Origin: Notolepis coatsorum
Lineage: Eukaryota > Chordata > Actinopteri > Aulopiformes > Paralepididae
Direction: 5' to 3'
DNA: 64,000 nt
NCBI GenBank assembly: GCA_963971535.1
Contig: OZ020593.1
Location: 35,250,576 to 35,314,575, forward strand
Both the position numbers and the translations under genes were made by a program. Under the pieces are notes generated by a model that was given only the letters and a program-made list of their open reading frames with translations, was not told where the DNA came from and did not search any database. How positions within the stretch are numbered: position 1 is the stretch's first letter; each line of letters starts with the position of its first letter. Positions 21,661-32,460 of the stretch are shown here, in pieces.

Positions 21661-22480
21661 AACACGACAAGACAGTTTGCATCACTTCACGCGGTTCTCT
21701 GCACTTATTCTACCGGTAGTGCGGTAGTTGTTGCCACGGGTCTTTGGGTGAATACTAGGGATGGGTACCGAATTCGGTACTTTTGAGGTACCGAACCGAA
21801 ACACGTCGGTACTACCGAGTATCGAATCAAGTGAGAAACCGTTTTTTTTTTTTTTTTATTATTATTATTTTTTTTACTTTCTTTTTCTTTTCATGTCAAC
21901 GTTCACACGCACAATATATGCTTACCTAGGATTTGACCTTATTCAACAACAAAGCAGTCGGAGCAATGACAAGCCGAAAACTGTCGAAATTGTAGTTATT
22001 TGAAGTTTGGATTTTTTTTTTACGACTGGTAAATTACATTTCTTGAGACTAAAGTACAGAAAAAGGTACCGTTGGGTACCGGTATCGATTCACAGGTACC
22101 GGTACCGGTATCGGTTCAAATGTGAAAGGTACCCATCCCTAGTGAATACTTCATTGGCGGGGAAGAAGAACACTGATAGCGGGGTGTGGACCGTCCCTCG
22201 AGCCGCAGACCACCGTCCCGCGAGCCCCAGAGGCTCCCCAGAGTCTGGGGCTCGCGGGGCGGTGGTCTGGGGCTCGCGGGACGGTGGTCTGGGGCTCGCA
22301 GGCGGTGGTCTGGGGCTTGCGGGACAGTCCACACCCCGCTATCAGTGTTCTTCTTCCCCGCCAATGAAGTATTCACCCAAAGACCCAATACCGACCGTGG
22401 CAACAACTACCGCACTACTGGTAGAATAAGTACAGAGAACCGTGGGAAGTGATGCAAACGGTCTTGTCGTGTTTTGAACA
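21661..22480. repeat. Long foldback with GC-rich loop
   Basis: After removing the hAT MITE, the left arm (21661-21755 plus 22142-22192) pairs with the right arm (about 22318-22480), for example TAGTGCGGTAGTTGTTGCCA and CACTGATAGCGGGGTGTGGA. The loop (about 22190-22317) contains several copies of GCGGTGGTCTGGGGCTCGCG in both orientations. Confidence 0.8.
21756..22141. mobile_element. hAT MITE with 8-bp target duplication
   Basis: The ends TAGGGATGGGTACCGAA and its inverted counterpart GGTACCCATCCCTA are flanked by GTGAATAC at 21748-21755 and 22142-22149. The interior is short, AT-rich and non-coding. The duplication length and terminal sequence fit a non-autonomous hAT. Confidence 0.9.
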
Positions 22481-22484
22481 TTTA

Positions 22485-22735
22485 TGTTGTGTTTTTGTAT
22501 CACAAACAGTACTGTATTTGCAAATCTGGTATGTCATAAATGTATAGATGTAGCAGTACTGTCTATCTGTATGTCGTGTGTGTCATATATGTTATGATGA
22601 ATTGAAAATGGGGGACCCTGATGTAAACAAGACGAAAGTCTTTCTCTGGTCTGCATCCCCCAATTGTATGTATTGAGCTGTACTGTACTGTACCCATTCT
22701 GCAATCTGTTAATAAACTTTTCAATCAATCAATTG
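22485..22735 (+). mobile_element. LINE 3' tail fragment
   Basis: Same 3' UTR as 19860-21115 (AACAGTACTGTATTTGCAAA, GGGGGACCCTGATGTAAAC), ending in a TCAATCAATC tract. The TTAA present in the other copies is absent here (CCCCCAATTG). Confidence 0.75.
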
Positions 22736-22744
22736 ATGGAATCA

Positions 22745-23100
22745 CGTTAATATAGAGAGGATTGATATGAATTGGATAATGCAGGCTGTTAGTAGAGGCA
22801 GAACTAGCGAGCCGTTAATATAGAGAGATACGTTATTTCGATTAATATGAATTGGATAATGCAGGCTGTTAGTAGAGGCAGAACTAGCGAGCCGTTAATA
22901 TAGAGAGATACGTTATTTCGATTGATATGAATTGGATAATGCAGGCTGTTGAGGATTGATATGAATTGGATAATGCAGGCTGTTAGTAGAGGCAGAACTA
23001 GCGAGCCGTTAATATAGAGAGATATGTTATTTCGATTGATATGAATTGGATAATGCAGGCTGTTAGTAGAGGCAGAACTAGCGAGCCGTTAATATAGAGG
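22745..23100. repeat. 80-bp tandem repeat, about 4.5 copies
   Basis: The unit contains GAATTGGATAATGCAGGCTG, AGAGGCAGAACTAGCGAGCC and GTTAATATAGAGAG. Starts are at about 22767, 22847, 22927, 22960 and 23041; one unit is only 33 bp (internal deletion). Confidence 0.88.
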
Positions 23101-24214
23101 ACTTGGGCTGTGGAACTGAAAGCTGATGCACGGCGATAGTCGATTGGGCGCTGAGAGGCCAATCAGGGCGCGCAAACCGAACGCGGAAGGACAACTGCCT
23201 TGGGTAAAGTATTCACGCGCCCCGGAACCCTGTTGCATGCCACCACCCACTTCAATGATAGAGCTCTCATAATTGCGAATGCATAAACTATATCTTAAAT
23301 TATTATTATTATGTGTCTAATATGACAGTCGCTTATCAATGACTTGTTTGCAGTCAACATTGTCGAAACGCATTGTTTTTTAATCGGTTCATTTCCGTTT
23401 TATACCATTTTGAAAAACGCTCGTTTCTTGAAACTTCCAGAAGATTTCAGAAGATTCTGTGATAATCGCCCTTTACTGGAATACACTGGAATACACAAAA
23501 CACGTTGTAATTTTTCTGCCTATTTATGAATCGTTTTCAAATAAACGCTAGATTATCGATAATATATGTGTACTTATGCACGCTATAGAAGCGGGCTGAA
23601 AAATCCATTCTCTTATTTCCTGATCGCACACACACAGACACACACATACACACATATGGCACACGCTGATATATAGGTGAAAATAGCTCTGATTATCCCA
23701 AGACTGGTAAAATAGATTCCTTACCGCAGACCAGATGTTCTCCAAAAAGATTATACCAATTCCTGATCGCCATTCCAAATATCGATCACGTTTATTGATC
23801 CCACGCTGGGTACTGGAAACACACATTTTCCGCTGTTCTGGTGGTCGGCGATGACTTCGATCGTCTCCGGTTACTTGTCTGACAAGTAAAATGTGGAAGC
23901 AGGACTTTTTTTTCTCCATGCGTTTCATTCAATCCAATCCAAAGGGGTGCAGTACCATCCGGAGAGACGATAGGGGGCGGTATTTTCCCTGTTCGAGTTC
24001 AGACAGATCCCCACTGGTAACGTGAGGCTAGATTGATGAAAAATTTATGGAAATCGATAAAAAAAATAATATCGATTCAGGCTGGCACTGAACGGTTGGC
24101 ATGAACTAACGAGAAATCTCGTCGTTGGCACTCAAAGTGTTAAGGGGATGCAGACCAGAGAAAGACTTTCGTCTTGTTTACATCAGGGTCCCCCATTTTC
24201 ATTTCATAATGACA

Positions 24215-25174
24215 TTAACACTTTAATCGCCGATGACGTGTTTAGACGTCATTCCTAGCCATGCTCATTCTGCCGAAGACGGCGTAACTCGTCTTTGATG
24301 TCAATATTTCAAAAATCTGTGATCAAAATCATATTTCTCCTCCGGGGTCCTGAGATATACTGCTGATCTCCACTCAACTCTCTAGCGGTTCAAGAGCGCC
24401 ATCTGGTGGCCGATCGGCAGATCGCCAAACAGGAAGTGACTCGTCAAACAGGAAGTGCTCATCCATAAATCGTCCGGGCACTCGCGATCATTAGCAGGAC
24501 TCTATCTCAACACACTGGATAATCAATAGCTCGCCCTAACTCAATAAACAACGTTATTTGGACGTATATAGTATTATACAACCTGGAAATGGTTCATCAG
24601 GATCAACATCCCATAATCGAAAACTGTCTACTCCAAGCTGATCGTCCAACGGCGCGAGGAAGATACGGTGAGTTTCAACGTTATTTTCTAACGTCTTCTA
24701 TACTAACTGATCTGATGATCATATGACCCACACTAGATGATTGGTATAACGCTGCCCACGGAATTATAAACGCCCCCTAGCCCATCCGGTCAACATCAGA
24801 TGACGTGTAGTAACTTCTAGAAGTACGTCTAGTTGGAATTTTTTATATCGCGCTGATTGCCATAAAACTGTATTGCATCATCAATATAATGCATTTGGGG
24901 CTATAGATCACGTTCTGGAGAAAGCTGCAGAAAGAGATGAAAACATACTTATACATTAGACCATACTTTACTATGAATATGTGAATGAAAAAGTTTAACG
25001 TTGCTACACAATGAACAATACATATAGGACTTTGAATGGGCCCTAATAATGGCAATGTAGCAATAGAATTTAAAAAGTTATAGCCATGCAAAGAAGGGGT
25101 ACTTCTCCATAGACAAATAGAGCCGGCAACCTATGGTATATCATGAATTTAACCCAAGGCAACCAAAGTGTTAA
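24215..25174 (+). mobile_element. TTAA element family A, copy A2
   Basis: TTAA at 24215-24218 and 25171-25174. The left end has boxes GACGTGTTTAGACGTC and GACGGCGTAACTCGTC. A donor-like GGTGAGTTTC lies at 24667. The 3' end reads AACCAAAGTGTTAA. It is inserted in the LINE tail that also carries the composite. Non-coding. Confidence 0.8.
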
Positions 25175-25207
25175 GGGATACATGTTTTCAACGTCACAAT
25201 TACTACA

Positions 25208-25865
25208 TTAACACTTTGGTTGCCTTGGGTTAAATTCATGATATACCATAGGTTGCCGGCTATGAACTAGACGTACTTCTAGAAGTTACTACACGTCATC
25301 TGATGTTGACCGGATGGGCTAGGGGGCGTTTATAATTCCGTGGGCAGCGTTATACCAATCATCTAATGTGGGTCAAATGTTGATAATAGCAGTTAGTATC
25401 GAAGACGGTAACGTTACACGCTGAAACTCACCCCAGTCTCCGCGCGCCGTTGGGCGATCATCGTAGAGTAGAAGTCTTATCATTATGGGATGTAAATTTA
25501 CCCGGTCCATCTCCAGCTTGTATAATGGTATATACGTCCAAATCATGTTGTTTATCGAGTTATTGGCAATCGATCACTGTGTAGCGTGACGAGCCAGAGT
25601 CCCGGGACCTATAGCGAGTGCCCGGAAGTACTACGGACGTCTAGCACAACCTCTATGGCACATCCTGTTAAGCGATTGCGCCGATCGGCCACCAGATGGC
25701 GCTCCTGAACCGCCAGAGAGCTCAGTGGGTCCTGCTGGTGGATCTCAGGCCAGCGGAGGGGACATATGAATCCGATCCTAGATTTTTGAAATATTGATAC
25801 CTCCGGCAACTTGAGCATGGCCAGCAATGACGTCTAAACACGTTTCATGGCAGTCAAAGTGTTAA
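25208..25865 (-). mobile_element. TTAA element family A, copy A3 (inverted, internally deleted)
   Basis: TTAA at 25208-25211 and 25862-25865. Reverse complement of A2 with about 300 bp missing from the middle. It lies 33 bp from A2, so the two face each other with their box-free ends. A donor-like GTGAGT lies on the minus strand at 25431. Confidence 0.8.
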
Positions 25866-25903
25866 CTAAGATCTTTATAAACTATTTAATTTAATTTAAC
25901 CTC

Positions 25904-26843
25904 TTAACACAATCCCGCCCAAGCACGGATATCTCCGTGATTCGATTCCACCCGTTGTGGACAGAAGCACAAATTTATCCGTGGCAAGTTGTTATGGCTT
26001 TTATTCCATATTAATAACCTATTCAAGGTCGCAGAGCGGCACTGCAGATGTACCCTACTCTTTGAATTCGCCAACGTGCATTACCGGCCAGATCCTCTTA
26101 GGGGCGCTGTCGCGATAATGGAGTGTGCCCTGTGGCTGAACGGTGGACTATTTTTTTTTACTTTCAATAGAGTTTTCAGTTAGCTCGATTCTGGATGTGC
26201 AGCCTGTAGCTTGGATTACGTTTTGGATAGCAGATTTCACTATGCAATAAGGGGATTTATCATCAGCCAATGGACATATCGATCTACCAGATGACGATCG
26301 ATAACGGGGAAATGCTTTGGGGGATCCCACCGGCCCACGGTAAGATCTTTTTCACGTAAAGTACATCCCGATCGGACCTTGTTTTGATAGCCATCCATCC
26401 GATCAATGAATGAGGCTAATGAGGCTAACACGGTTATTGGTAATCAATAATCAGAAACGATGTCCCCCACCCCCCCCCCCCCTTCATGCATACATGCTTG
26501 AGGATCGTGCCGATCATATGCAGTTTGAGTTTTAACCGTGACATATGTAATATAACAGAAATGCCATTGGATATAACGGTAGTAGCTATTAGCCCTTTAT
26601 CTCGCCTTCCAGGAAATATACTAGACCAAATCCTGTATAACGCTTATATTCACGGCGCTATAAAATGAGAACGTATTGATGAAATATTTTTTTCTTTAAG
26701 ACATTTTGAAGGGATGGTTTATGGTCTCAATTGACAATAATAAAGTATAGATTTTGCTCTACACGTCTTGCCCCACGTCTATTTACATTTGCCGGTCCTC
26801 TAGAGATTTATTAGACGCATCCCAATGGCCCTGAATGTGTTAA
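25904..26843 (+). mobile_element. TTAA element family B, copy B2
   Basis: TTAA at 25904-25907 and 26840-26843, colinear with B1 throughout. Near-palindromic box CACGGATATCTCCGTG (25925-25940), donor-like GTAAGATC at 26340, poly-C at about 26468-26482. Non-coding. Confidence 0.85.
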
Positions 26844-27848
26844 CAGGCGCCCCCAAAATTGGCCATTTTAGTTTTTGAGGACTGCATACTTTTTTTTGCA
26901 CTATAGTAATACTATACTTTATACTTATACCACATGCAAGAGCCATGATTTATAGGTTTGTTTACAAACCGATGTACTTTCTAAGAGCTATATATATAAT
27001 TTATAGTATTGCTATCTGTCCATTCTCATTGTCACTTGAGTGCATAAACCGTGTCTTCATAATGGCTTAAAGAAAATAAAAATCCATTGTTGTCATTTTA
27101 TAGCGTCGTGAATATAAGGTTTATCGCACTTTTCGTCTTGTCTTTTTTCCCGGGAGCTAGATAATAGGCTAAACGTTGGCACCATTATATCAAACGCCAT
27201 TTCTGCTGTATATATACGAATGAAATAAAACAAACTGCGTAGCATCCGGACTATTACAGAGCATCTATGGATGAAATGGGGGCGGCGGGGAACGCCGATT
27301 AGTATTATTGATTAGCAATACAGTGTGCGTTCAGGTAGCCAATGTCACTGATCGATCACGTTAGGTTTTAAAACAATGTCCAATCCAGCTGTAATTTGGG
27401 GGAATAGTATCCTACCGTCAGGCCATGTGATCGCCGGCAGCATTTCGTCATTAGTTATCGGAATCTGGTAGATCGATATGTCCATTGGCTAATCATAAAT
27501 CCCATTATTCCAGGCTGAAATATGCGTTCGGTAACTGGATCAAAGATGGAGGGTCTTCGTTTGGAACCGAGGCTCATAGATCCGCCCACAGACAGTGAAA
27601 AGATAATTTTTTTCAATCCCCTCAATGATACTGCAGTGGAGCGATGGCGCCCCTAAGCGGATCTGGCCGGTATTGCATGTTTTCGAAAATCAAATATGTG
27701 GGTAGGTCCTGCATGTCGATCGCGGACGTTAATAGCGTTATAAATATGGAATAAAACAATAACAACTCACGAGTTAACTCGTGGCTCTGGTCCTCAGCGG
27801 GTGGAATCGAATCACGAGTTAACTCGTGGACGGTCCTTAAAGTGTTAA
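26840..27848 (-). mobile_element. TTAA element family C, copy C2
   Basis: The right end has TTAA 27845-27848 preceded by two perfect palindromes CACGAGTTAACTCGTG (27768-27783 and 27813-27828). The left end may share TTAA 26840-26843 with B2. Read from the right, the end region aligns with the left of family B (GATTCGATTCCACCCG and GGGGCGCC blocks), so B and C are related subfamilies. A donor-like GGTAGGAT lies on the minus strand at 27415. Non-coding. Confidence 0.72.
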
Positions 27849-28379
27849 AAAAAAACGAGATCCATAGCCTGAAGTCTTATGTAGTACATGTCCAAATTTC
27901 ATAAAGATCCTTTCTGAAATGAGTGATTAGGAGTGATTTTGGTAAATTGTGTACAAAAGAAAAGCTCAGTTTTCTCAGACTTCAATTCATTCATGCATTT
28001 TTTCTCTTCCTGTTTTCGCTTGTGACTTTTCACCTACATCCCCAGGTGGGTAATATTGGAAAGCTACATTCATTGGCTACAACCCTGTCCAATAATTATC
28101 GAGATCACCAAATGATTGACGGAACTAGAGCCCCAAGAGTCTGGAGTAGTATTTGCGCAATACCGTGTACTTTGCGCAAGCCTCACATATCGGCATGTAA
28201 CTCCAGAACCGCTTAACGGATTATGTCACCTGAAAGGGCTATCGACAGGCAACAAATGGGGCTTTAATTCGGTATATATAATTGTATTAAGAAAATATGC
28301 ACACCCGAGCCACTAGAGGTCGCCAAAGTGCAGGTGGGCAAATCGTCCTCAAGAGGGCCCACATGTGGGCCCCCACCTG

Positions 28380-28488
28380 CTAAGAGGTTTCAAGCCTTTA
28401 TATAAAGGTTTAGGTTTAGGTCCCCTCCCCCATGCTGCTATGATGCCTGAATTTCCCCAAGGGGATCAATAAAGGAATATCTTATCTT
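28380..28488 (+). mobile_element. LINE 3' terminus
   Basis: Sequence ending TTTCCCCAAGGGGATCAATA and AAGGAATATC repeats resembles the 3' end of a fish LINE. It is cut by a SINE at its very end and resumes after 28990. Confidence 0.45.
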
Positions 28489-28974
28489 TTTTTTTTGATC
28501 CACTTTTTCTCCCATTTTTCTATATTTTTCTCCCATCCCAATTTCGTATCATCCAATTCAACCCTCCCCTGTCACGAACGCTGTTTCTTGCCTCCCACAA
28601 GCCGGCTGCAGTGAGGACTAAGTCATACATAGCACAAGTCCCCTCCGGTACTTGAGGTAACAGCAGTCGCATCTTTTCACCTGCGCAGCTCGACCTCTCA
28701 GTGTCGAGGAGTAACGCGTGGGAGGCTCACGCTGCCCCCGACACTTCCTGATTCTACTGCGCAGGCGCACCAACCGACTTGTAGGAGTCGCTTGTTCACA
28801 ACGTTCGATCCCCACCCTTCAGTTTTTCCCTCCCCGTAATACGGCCAATGTGTATTACTGCGGACGACCAGCCAAACTGAAAAACAATGTGGAGAGCTGG
28901 ATTCGAACACGCGAATCCTAGCGTCTCCACACTGGTGGCGAGTGCCTTAGACCACTACACCACCTAGCCGCCCT
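28489..28974 (-). mobile_element. tRNA-derived SINE, copy 2, with target duplication
   Basis: Flanked by AGGAATATCTTATCTT at 28473-28488 and 28975-28990. The head at the right end has A box TGGTGTAGTGG and B box GTTCGAATCC. The body matches copies 1 and 3. Full length. Confidence 0.92.
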
Positions 28975-29142
28975 AGGAATATCTTATCTTAAACTCGAAA
29001 GGCAACTGAGGTTTCCTTAATTTATAGTCACGTCAAGTGTACATACAGAGTTAAACAAAACATACAGTTAAGCAAAAAAAAAGGCATACAATCACCTAAC
29101 ATATACAATCATAACGATTAGACAAGTAAGGATAACAATTCA

Positions 29143-29343
29143 TTAAAACATGTATAAGTTGATTGACAAAGGTTGGATATCAAGGTTATAAACTCTACAA
29201 CATACTCTACAACAAAGCTCAAGCTTTAAGGACTGTTGGAGTTCACTCCATGAGCTAGGGGCATCATAGCAAAATGCAGATTTACCCTGTTCCGAGCAAA
29301 CTTGAATATACAGTATAAATGAATACTTATTTAACATGCACAT
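29143..29343 (-). pseudogene. LINE ORF2 C-terminal fragment
   Basis: The minus strand reads EQGKSAFCYDAPSSWSELQQ, the common C-terminal motif of fish L2-like ORF2. The rest of the element is not present. Bases 29510-29620 are a partial relative of the TTAA MITE at 53562-53801 (shared TGGTCTGATGTGTGGGTTGG). Confidence 0.55.
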
Positions 29344-30260
29344 TAGTAAATGTGATTATTAAATTATTCATTATTAGTCAACTGTTAATGAATCCTTATT
29401 ATTGCATTACCTAATGTTAATTGATGTACCCTTATTGTAAAGTGTTACCCGGTCATTCCCTAACCTTAACCTTCACTAATACATGCCCTACCTCTAAGCT
29501 TAACACCTAATTCTGTAATGCAGTCAAAAAGCTATATCTGCAAACGTGCCTCTTGGTATTGCGCTTAGTTTACATTTTTTGTTCTGGTCTGATGTGTGGG
29601 TTGGTGTTGAATGAATGAGTTATATTCTGAATAATTATGAGCATGTCTGGTAAACAAGGTTTAATGAAGTCCTGCTGCATGATTGCATGAAGTTTTACAG
29701 ATTTGTCAATTAAATCAACAAATTGATTAGTCAACAAAATCCGTGACTATTAGTCAACTAAGAATTGTTATAGTGGAGGACAGCCCTAATATACAGACAG
29801 GTGACAAATGAAAGGGAAAACCAATGGAGTAAGGTGTTGGGCCACAACGAGTCACCAGGACAGCTTAAGTGTGCCATGGCATAGATTCTACACATCTCTG
29901 GAACTCTACTTCCAAAAGATATTCACACTTTCTGTGTTTTGATGATGTTGGTGGAGAGCGCTGTCTAACACGTCGATCCAAAATCTCCCATAGATGTTCA
30001 ATTGAGTTTTTCATACTCATCAAACTGTTCAGTGACCCCTCGTGCCCTGTGGATGGATTAGGGTTAGTGTCCTGTGGATGGGAGCATTGTCATCCTGGAA
30101 GAGATTACTCCCATCAGGATAGAAATGTTTCATCATAGGATAAAGGTGATCACAACACACTTAGATGTGATGATACACATTACACACCACTGCATTTTAT
30201 ATGAGAAAGTGGGTTGGTCTTCTCCGGCAGATAGGCAAAATCAACACAATTTATTCATCC

Positions 30261-31189
30261 TTAACTCATTCTGCGCCATCGCTTAATGCGCGAGAGGGTG
30301 CTAGAACGCCACCGCTTTAATCAATGGGGGGACTGCGAGATTTGCGAGTGCTTAAAATATATCTTATATTATAGCTATGGGTCTAATACACCCGTCGATT
30401 ATCAGTGAGTTGGCTTCCAGTCAACATGTACAAAACGGATTGTTTTTTCATCCGTACATTTCCGTTTTATACCGTTTTAAATATGAATAGTTTTGGCGAG
30501 GAGTAACGCGTGGGAGGCTCACGCTGCCCCGATACTTCCTGTCTCTGCTGTACAGGCGTCACCCAACCAACCTGTAGGAGTCGCTGTCCACAACGTCCAA
30601 TCCCCAGCCATCGACTTTCCACCCGCTACCTCTGCCAATTGAGATAGTATGACAACTGGTCCAAGCCACACGCAATGCTGATTCGGGGAGTCGAGACCGG
30701 AGTCTCTTGCATTGGTGACGAGTGCAATCTCCGCTACGCCACCCAGCCGCCTAGATCAACGCACGATTTTATATATAGAGTCCTTACCTGGTATCTGATG
30801 TAATGCAAAAGAAAGAATCCAATTATCTGATCGCCATTCCAAATACTGCTCGTGGAGGTCCGTCCCACATTACCGAGCGTTACACATGGGCGGGCGGGGT
30901 TACTGTTCCATGCCATCATTGTAAAGCCCTACCTCGCCTGAGTATTTAAACCCTGCCCGCACGGCTCGGATCGTCCCAGAAAAGAAACTACACCATTTAT
31001 AGGCGGCGGTATTTGCCCTTTTGCGAGCTCAGACCCACTCCCAATGATAACATCAGGCTGGATGGATGAAAATGAATGGATATCGCTAATAAAATAAATA
31101 ACGATTAAAACCCGACTATACTCGTGATTGGCGCTGAACGGTCGGCGAGTTAACCCGACTATCATCTGGTCTGACGTTGAATGAGTTAA
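30261..31189 (-). mobile_element. TTAA element family D, copy D2 (inverted), with SINE piece
   Basis: TTAA at 30261-30264 and 31186-31189, with ends TTAACTCATTCTGCGCC and, from the right, TTAACTCATTCAACGTC. Boxes near the right end include CCCGACTATACTCGTG. A donor-like CAGGTAAGGACTC lies on the minus strand at 30787. A SINE fragment is inserted at 30497-30751. Confidence 0.7.
30497..30751 (-). mobile_element. tRNA-derived SINE, 3'-truncated copy
   Basis: Head at 30751 (CCACCCAGCCGCC on the plus strand) and the body as in copies 1-3, stopping at GGCGAGGAGTAACG; the distal half and tail are missing. Confidence 0.75.
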
Positions 31190-31194
31190 GGCCA

Positions 31195-32092
31195 TTAACA
31201 CTTTGAGCGCCACTCACGGCTAATCTCGGGTTTACGATTGTGACGTTGAAAGCCACGGCACGGCTTTTCTCGGGATTTAAAAAAATAAAATGGATTAGCG
31301 ATCTGAAATCATATTGCATCACGCGAGCCTACCGTTGGAGATCCAGGGGCCGCCGGCGGTCAGATGTGAAAAAAGCGCCCCCTATCGTCTCCCAGATGGT
31401 AAATCACCCTTTTGGAATGGACTCAATGAAAATGGATGGGTAAAAAAAAATATTCCAGTCCACATTTTCCAGTCCACTGATGCAGCCGGAGTTACCAGAG
31501 TTCATTCTGGAGCCTCTGAGCCACGGCGAGCATGGGTTATACTGTACACACGTTTGATCAATATACTTATCGATTTTTTCGAATGGTGATCAGGAATTGG
31601 AATATACCATTTGGATACCATCTGATGTCAGGTAAGGAATCTATGTTATCAGTGTTAGGATAATCAGACTTGTTTTCATGTAGATATAAGCGTTTCCACT
31701 ATATGTGATATGGGTGTTTTGACTGTAAAAGCCATGAGGAAATAATAGCAGCGATTATCAGCGCACTGCGTTTATTTGAAAACGATTCATAAATAGACCG
31801 ACAAATGATAACGTTCTGGAATATTCCAGTAAAAGGCGTTTATCAGGGAATGTGTTGTTTTTTCTTCGAAACCAAGTGGTTTTCAAAATGCTATAAAAAG
31901 GAAATGAAGCGATAAAAACACAATCTGCTTTGCCAATGTTGACTGGAAAATGATTATTTGATAAGCGATGGGCAGATTAGACACATAGCATAATTTAAAA
32001 CATAGATTAGGCGATATTAACGTTACATGGGCCGTGGACCGTGGCATCAACAGGGTAAAAAGGAAAACACGGCCTGGCACTGAAAGTGTTAA
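31195..32092 (+). mobile_element. TTAA element family D, copy D4
   Basis: TTAA at 31195-31198 and 32089-32092, with ends TTAACACTTTGAGCGCCA and GGCACTGAAAGTGTTAA (good inverted repeats). A donor-like CAGGTAAGGAATC lies at 31632. It sits 6 bp from D2. Non-coding. Confidence 0.8.
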
Positions 32093-32460
32093 CGGGAAAT
32101 TACCTCCTTATCTCACATCACTACAAGTTTGGAACTCTAGACCCTATATAACACGCTCAAATGATTGGCTTACACTGGAGATTCCCCATATACAGACCCA
32201 ACTTGGAAAATGCATTATAGTGCCCCTACTACTCTCGCTGAAGATGAAACTACCTATAATGCAGGGGAAGTTTAGAGGCTTACTTGCAGGCCTGCCTGCA
32301 ACAGTCTGTAACTGTTTTGAACTTACTTATATTAGTACATTTATGGTGTTCTTCCTTTTAATGCACTTCATCTATGTAGGCCTATATGTTTACTATGTAA
32401 ATATATATATTTTTCTTATATCACTATGTACATAAAAAAGGTGTTTCGTGCATTGATCCT
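32093..32460 (+). pseudogene. LINE ORF2 C-terminal remnant
   Basis: Reads RPYITRSNDWLTLEIPHIQT and QLGKC, a C-terminal motif of fish LINE ORF2, followed by an AT-rich 3' region. The frame degrades after this block. Confidence 0.5.

Larger units (their letters stand above)
21488..24143 (-). mobile_element. Composite TTAA-flanked insertion
   Basis: Outer boundaries TTAA 21488-21491 and 24140-24143. The ends read TTAACACGTTGAGTGCCA and, from the right, TTAACACTTTGAGTGCCA. Inside are a second pair of inverted ends (about 21500-21605 with 23142-23240, sharing GCGCCCAATCG and TTGGGTAAAGTATTCACG), a foldback, an hAT MITE, a LINE tail and an 80-bp tandem repeat. The right portion (23240-24143) is a family D relative with a donor-like GGTAAGGAATC on the minus strand at 23724. 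At least two TTAA elements therefore appear nested. Confidence 0.65.
21416..24214 (-). mobile_element. LINE 3' tail (minus) split by a 2.65-kb TTAA composite
   Basis: Bases 21416-21487 hold the (TCAA)n-ended 3' tip and 24144-24214 the preceding 3' UTR (AAAGACTTTCGTCTTG). The two are colinear with the intact copy at 58019-58150. The break is exactly at TTAA. Confidence 0.8.
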
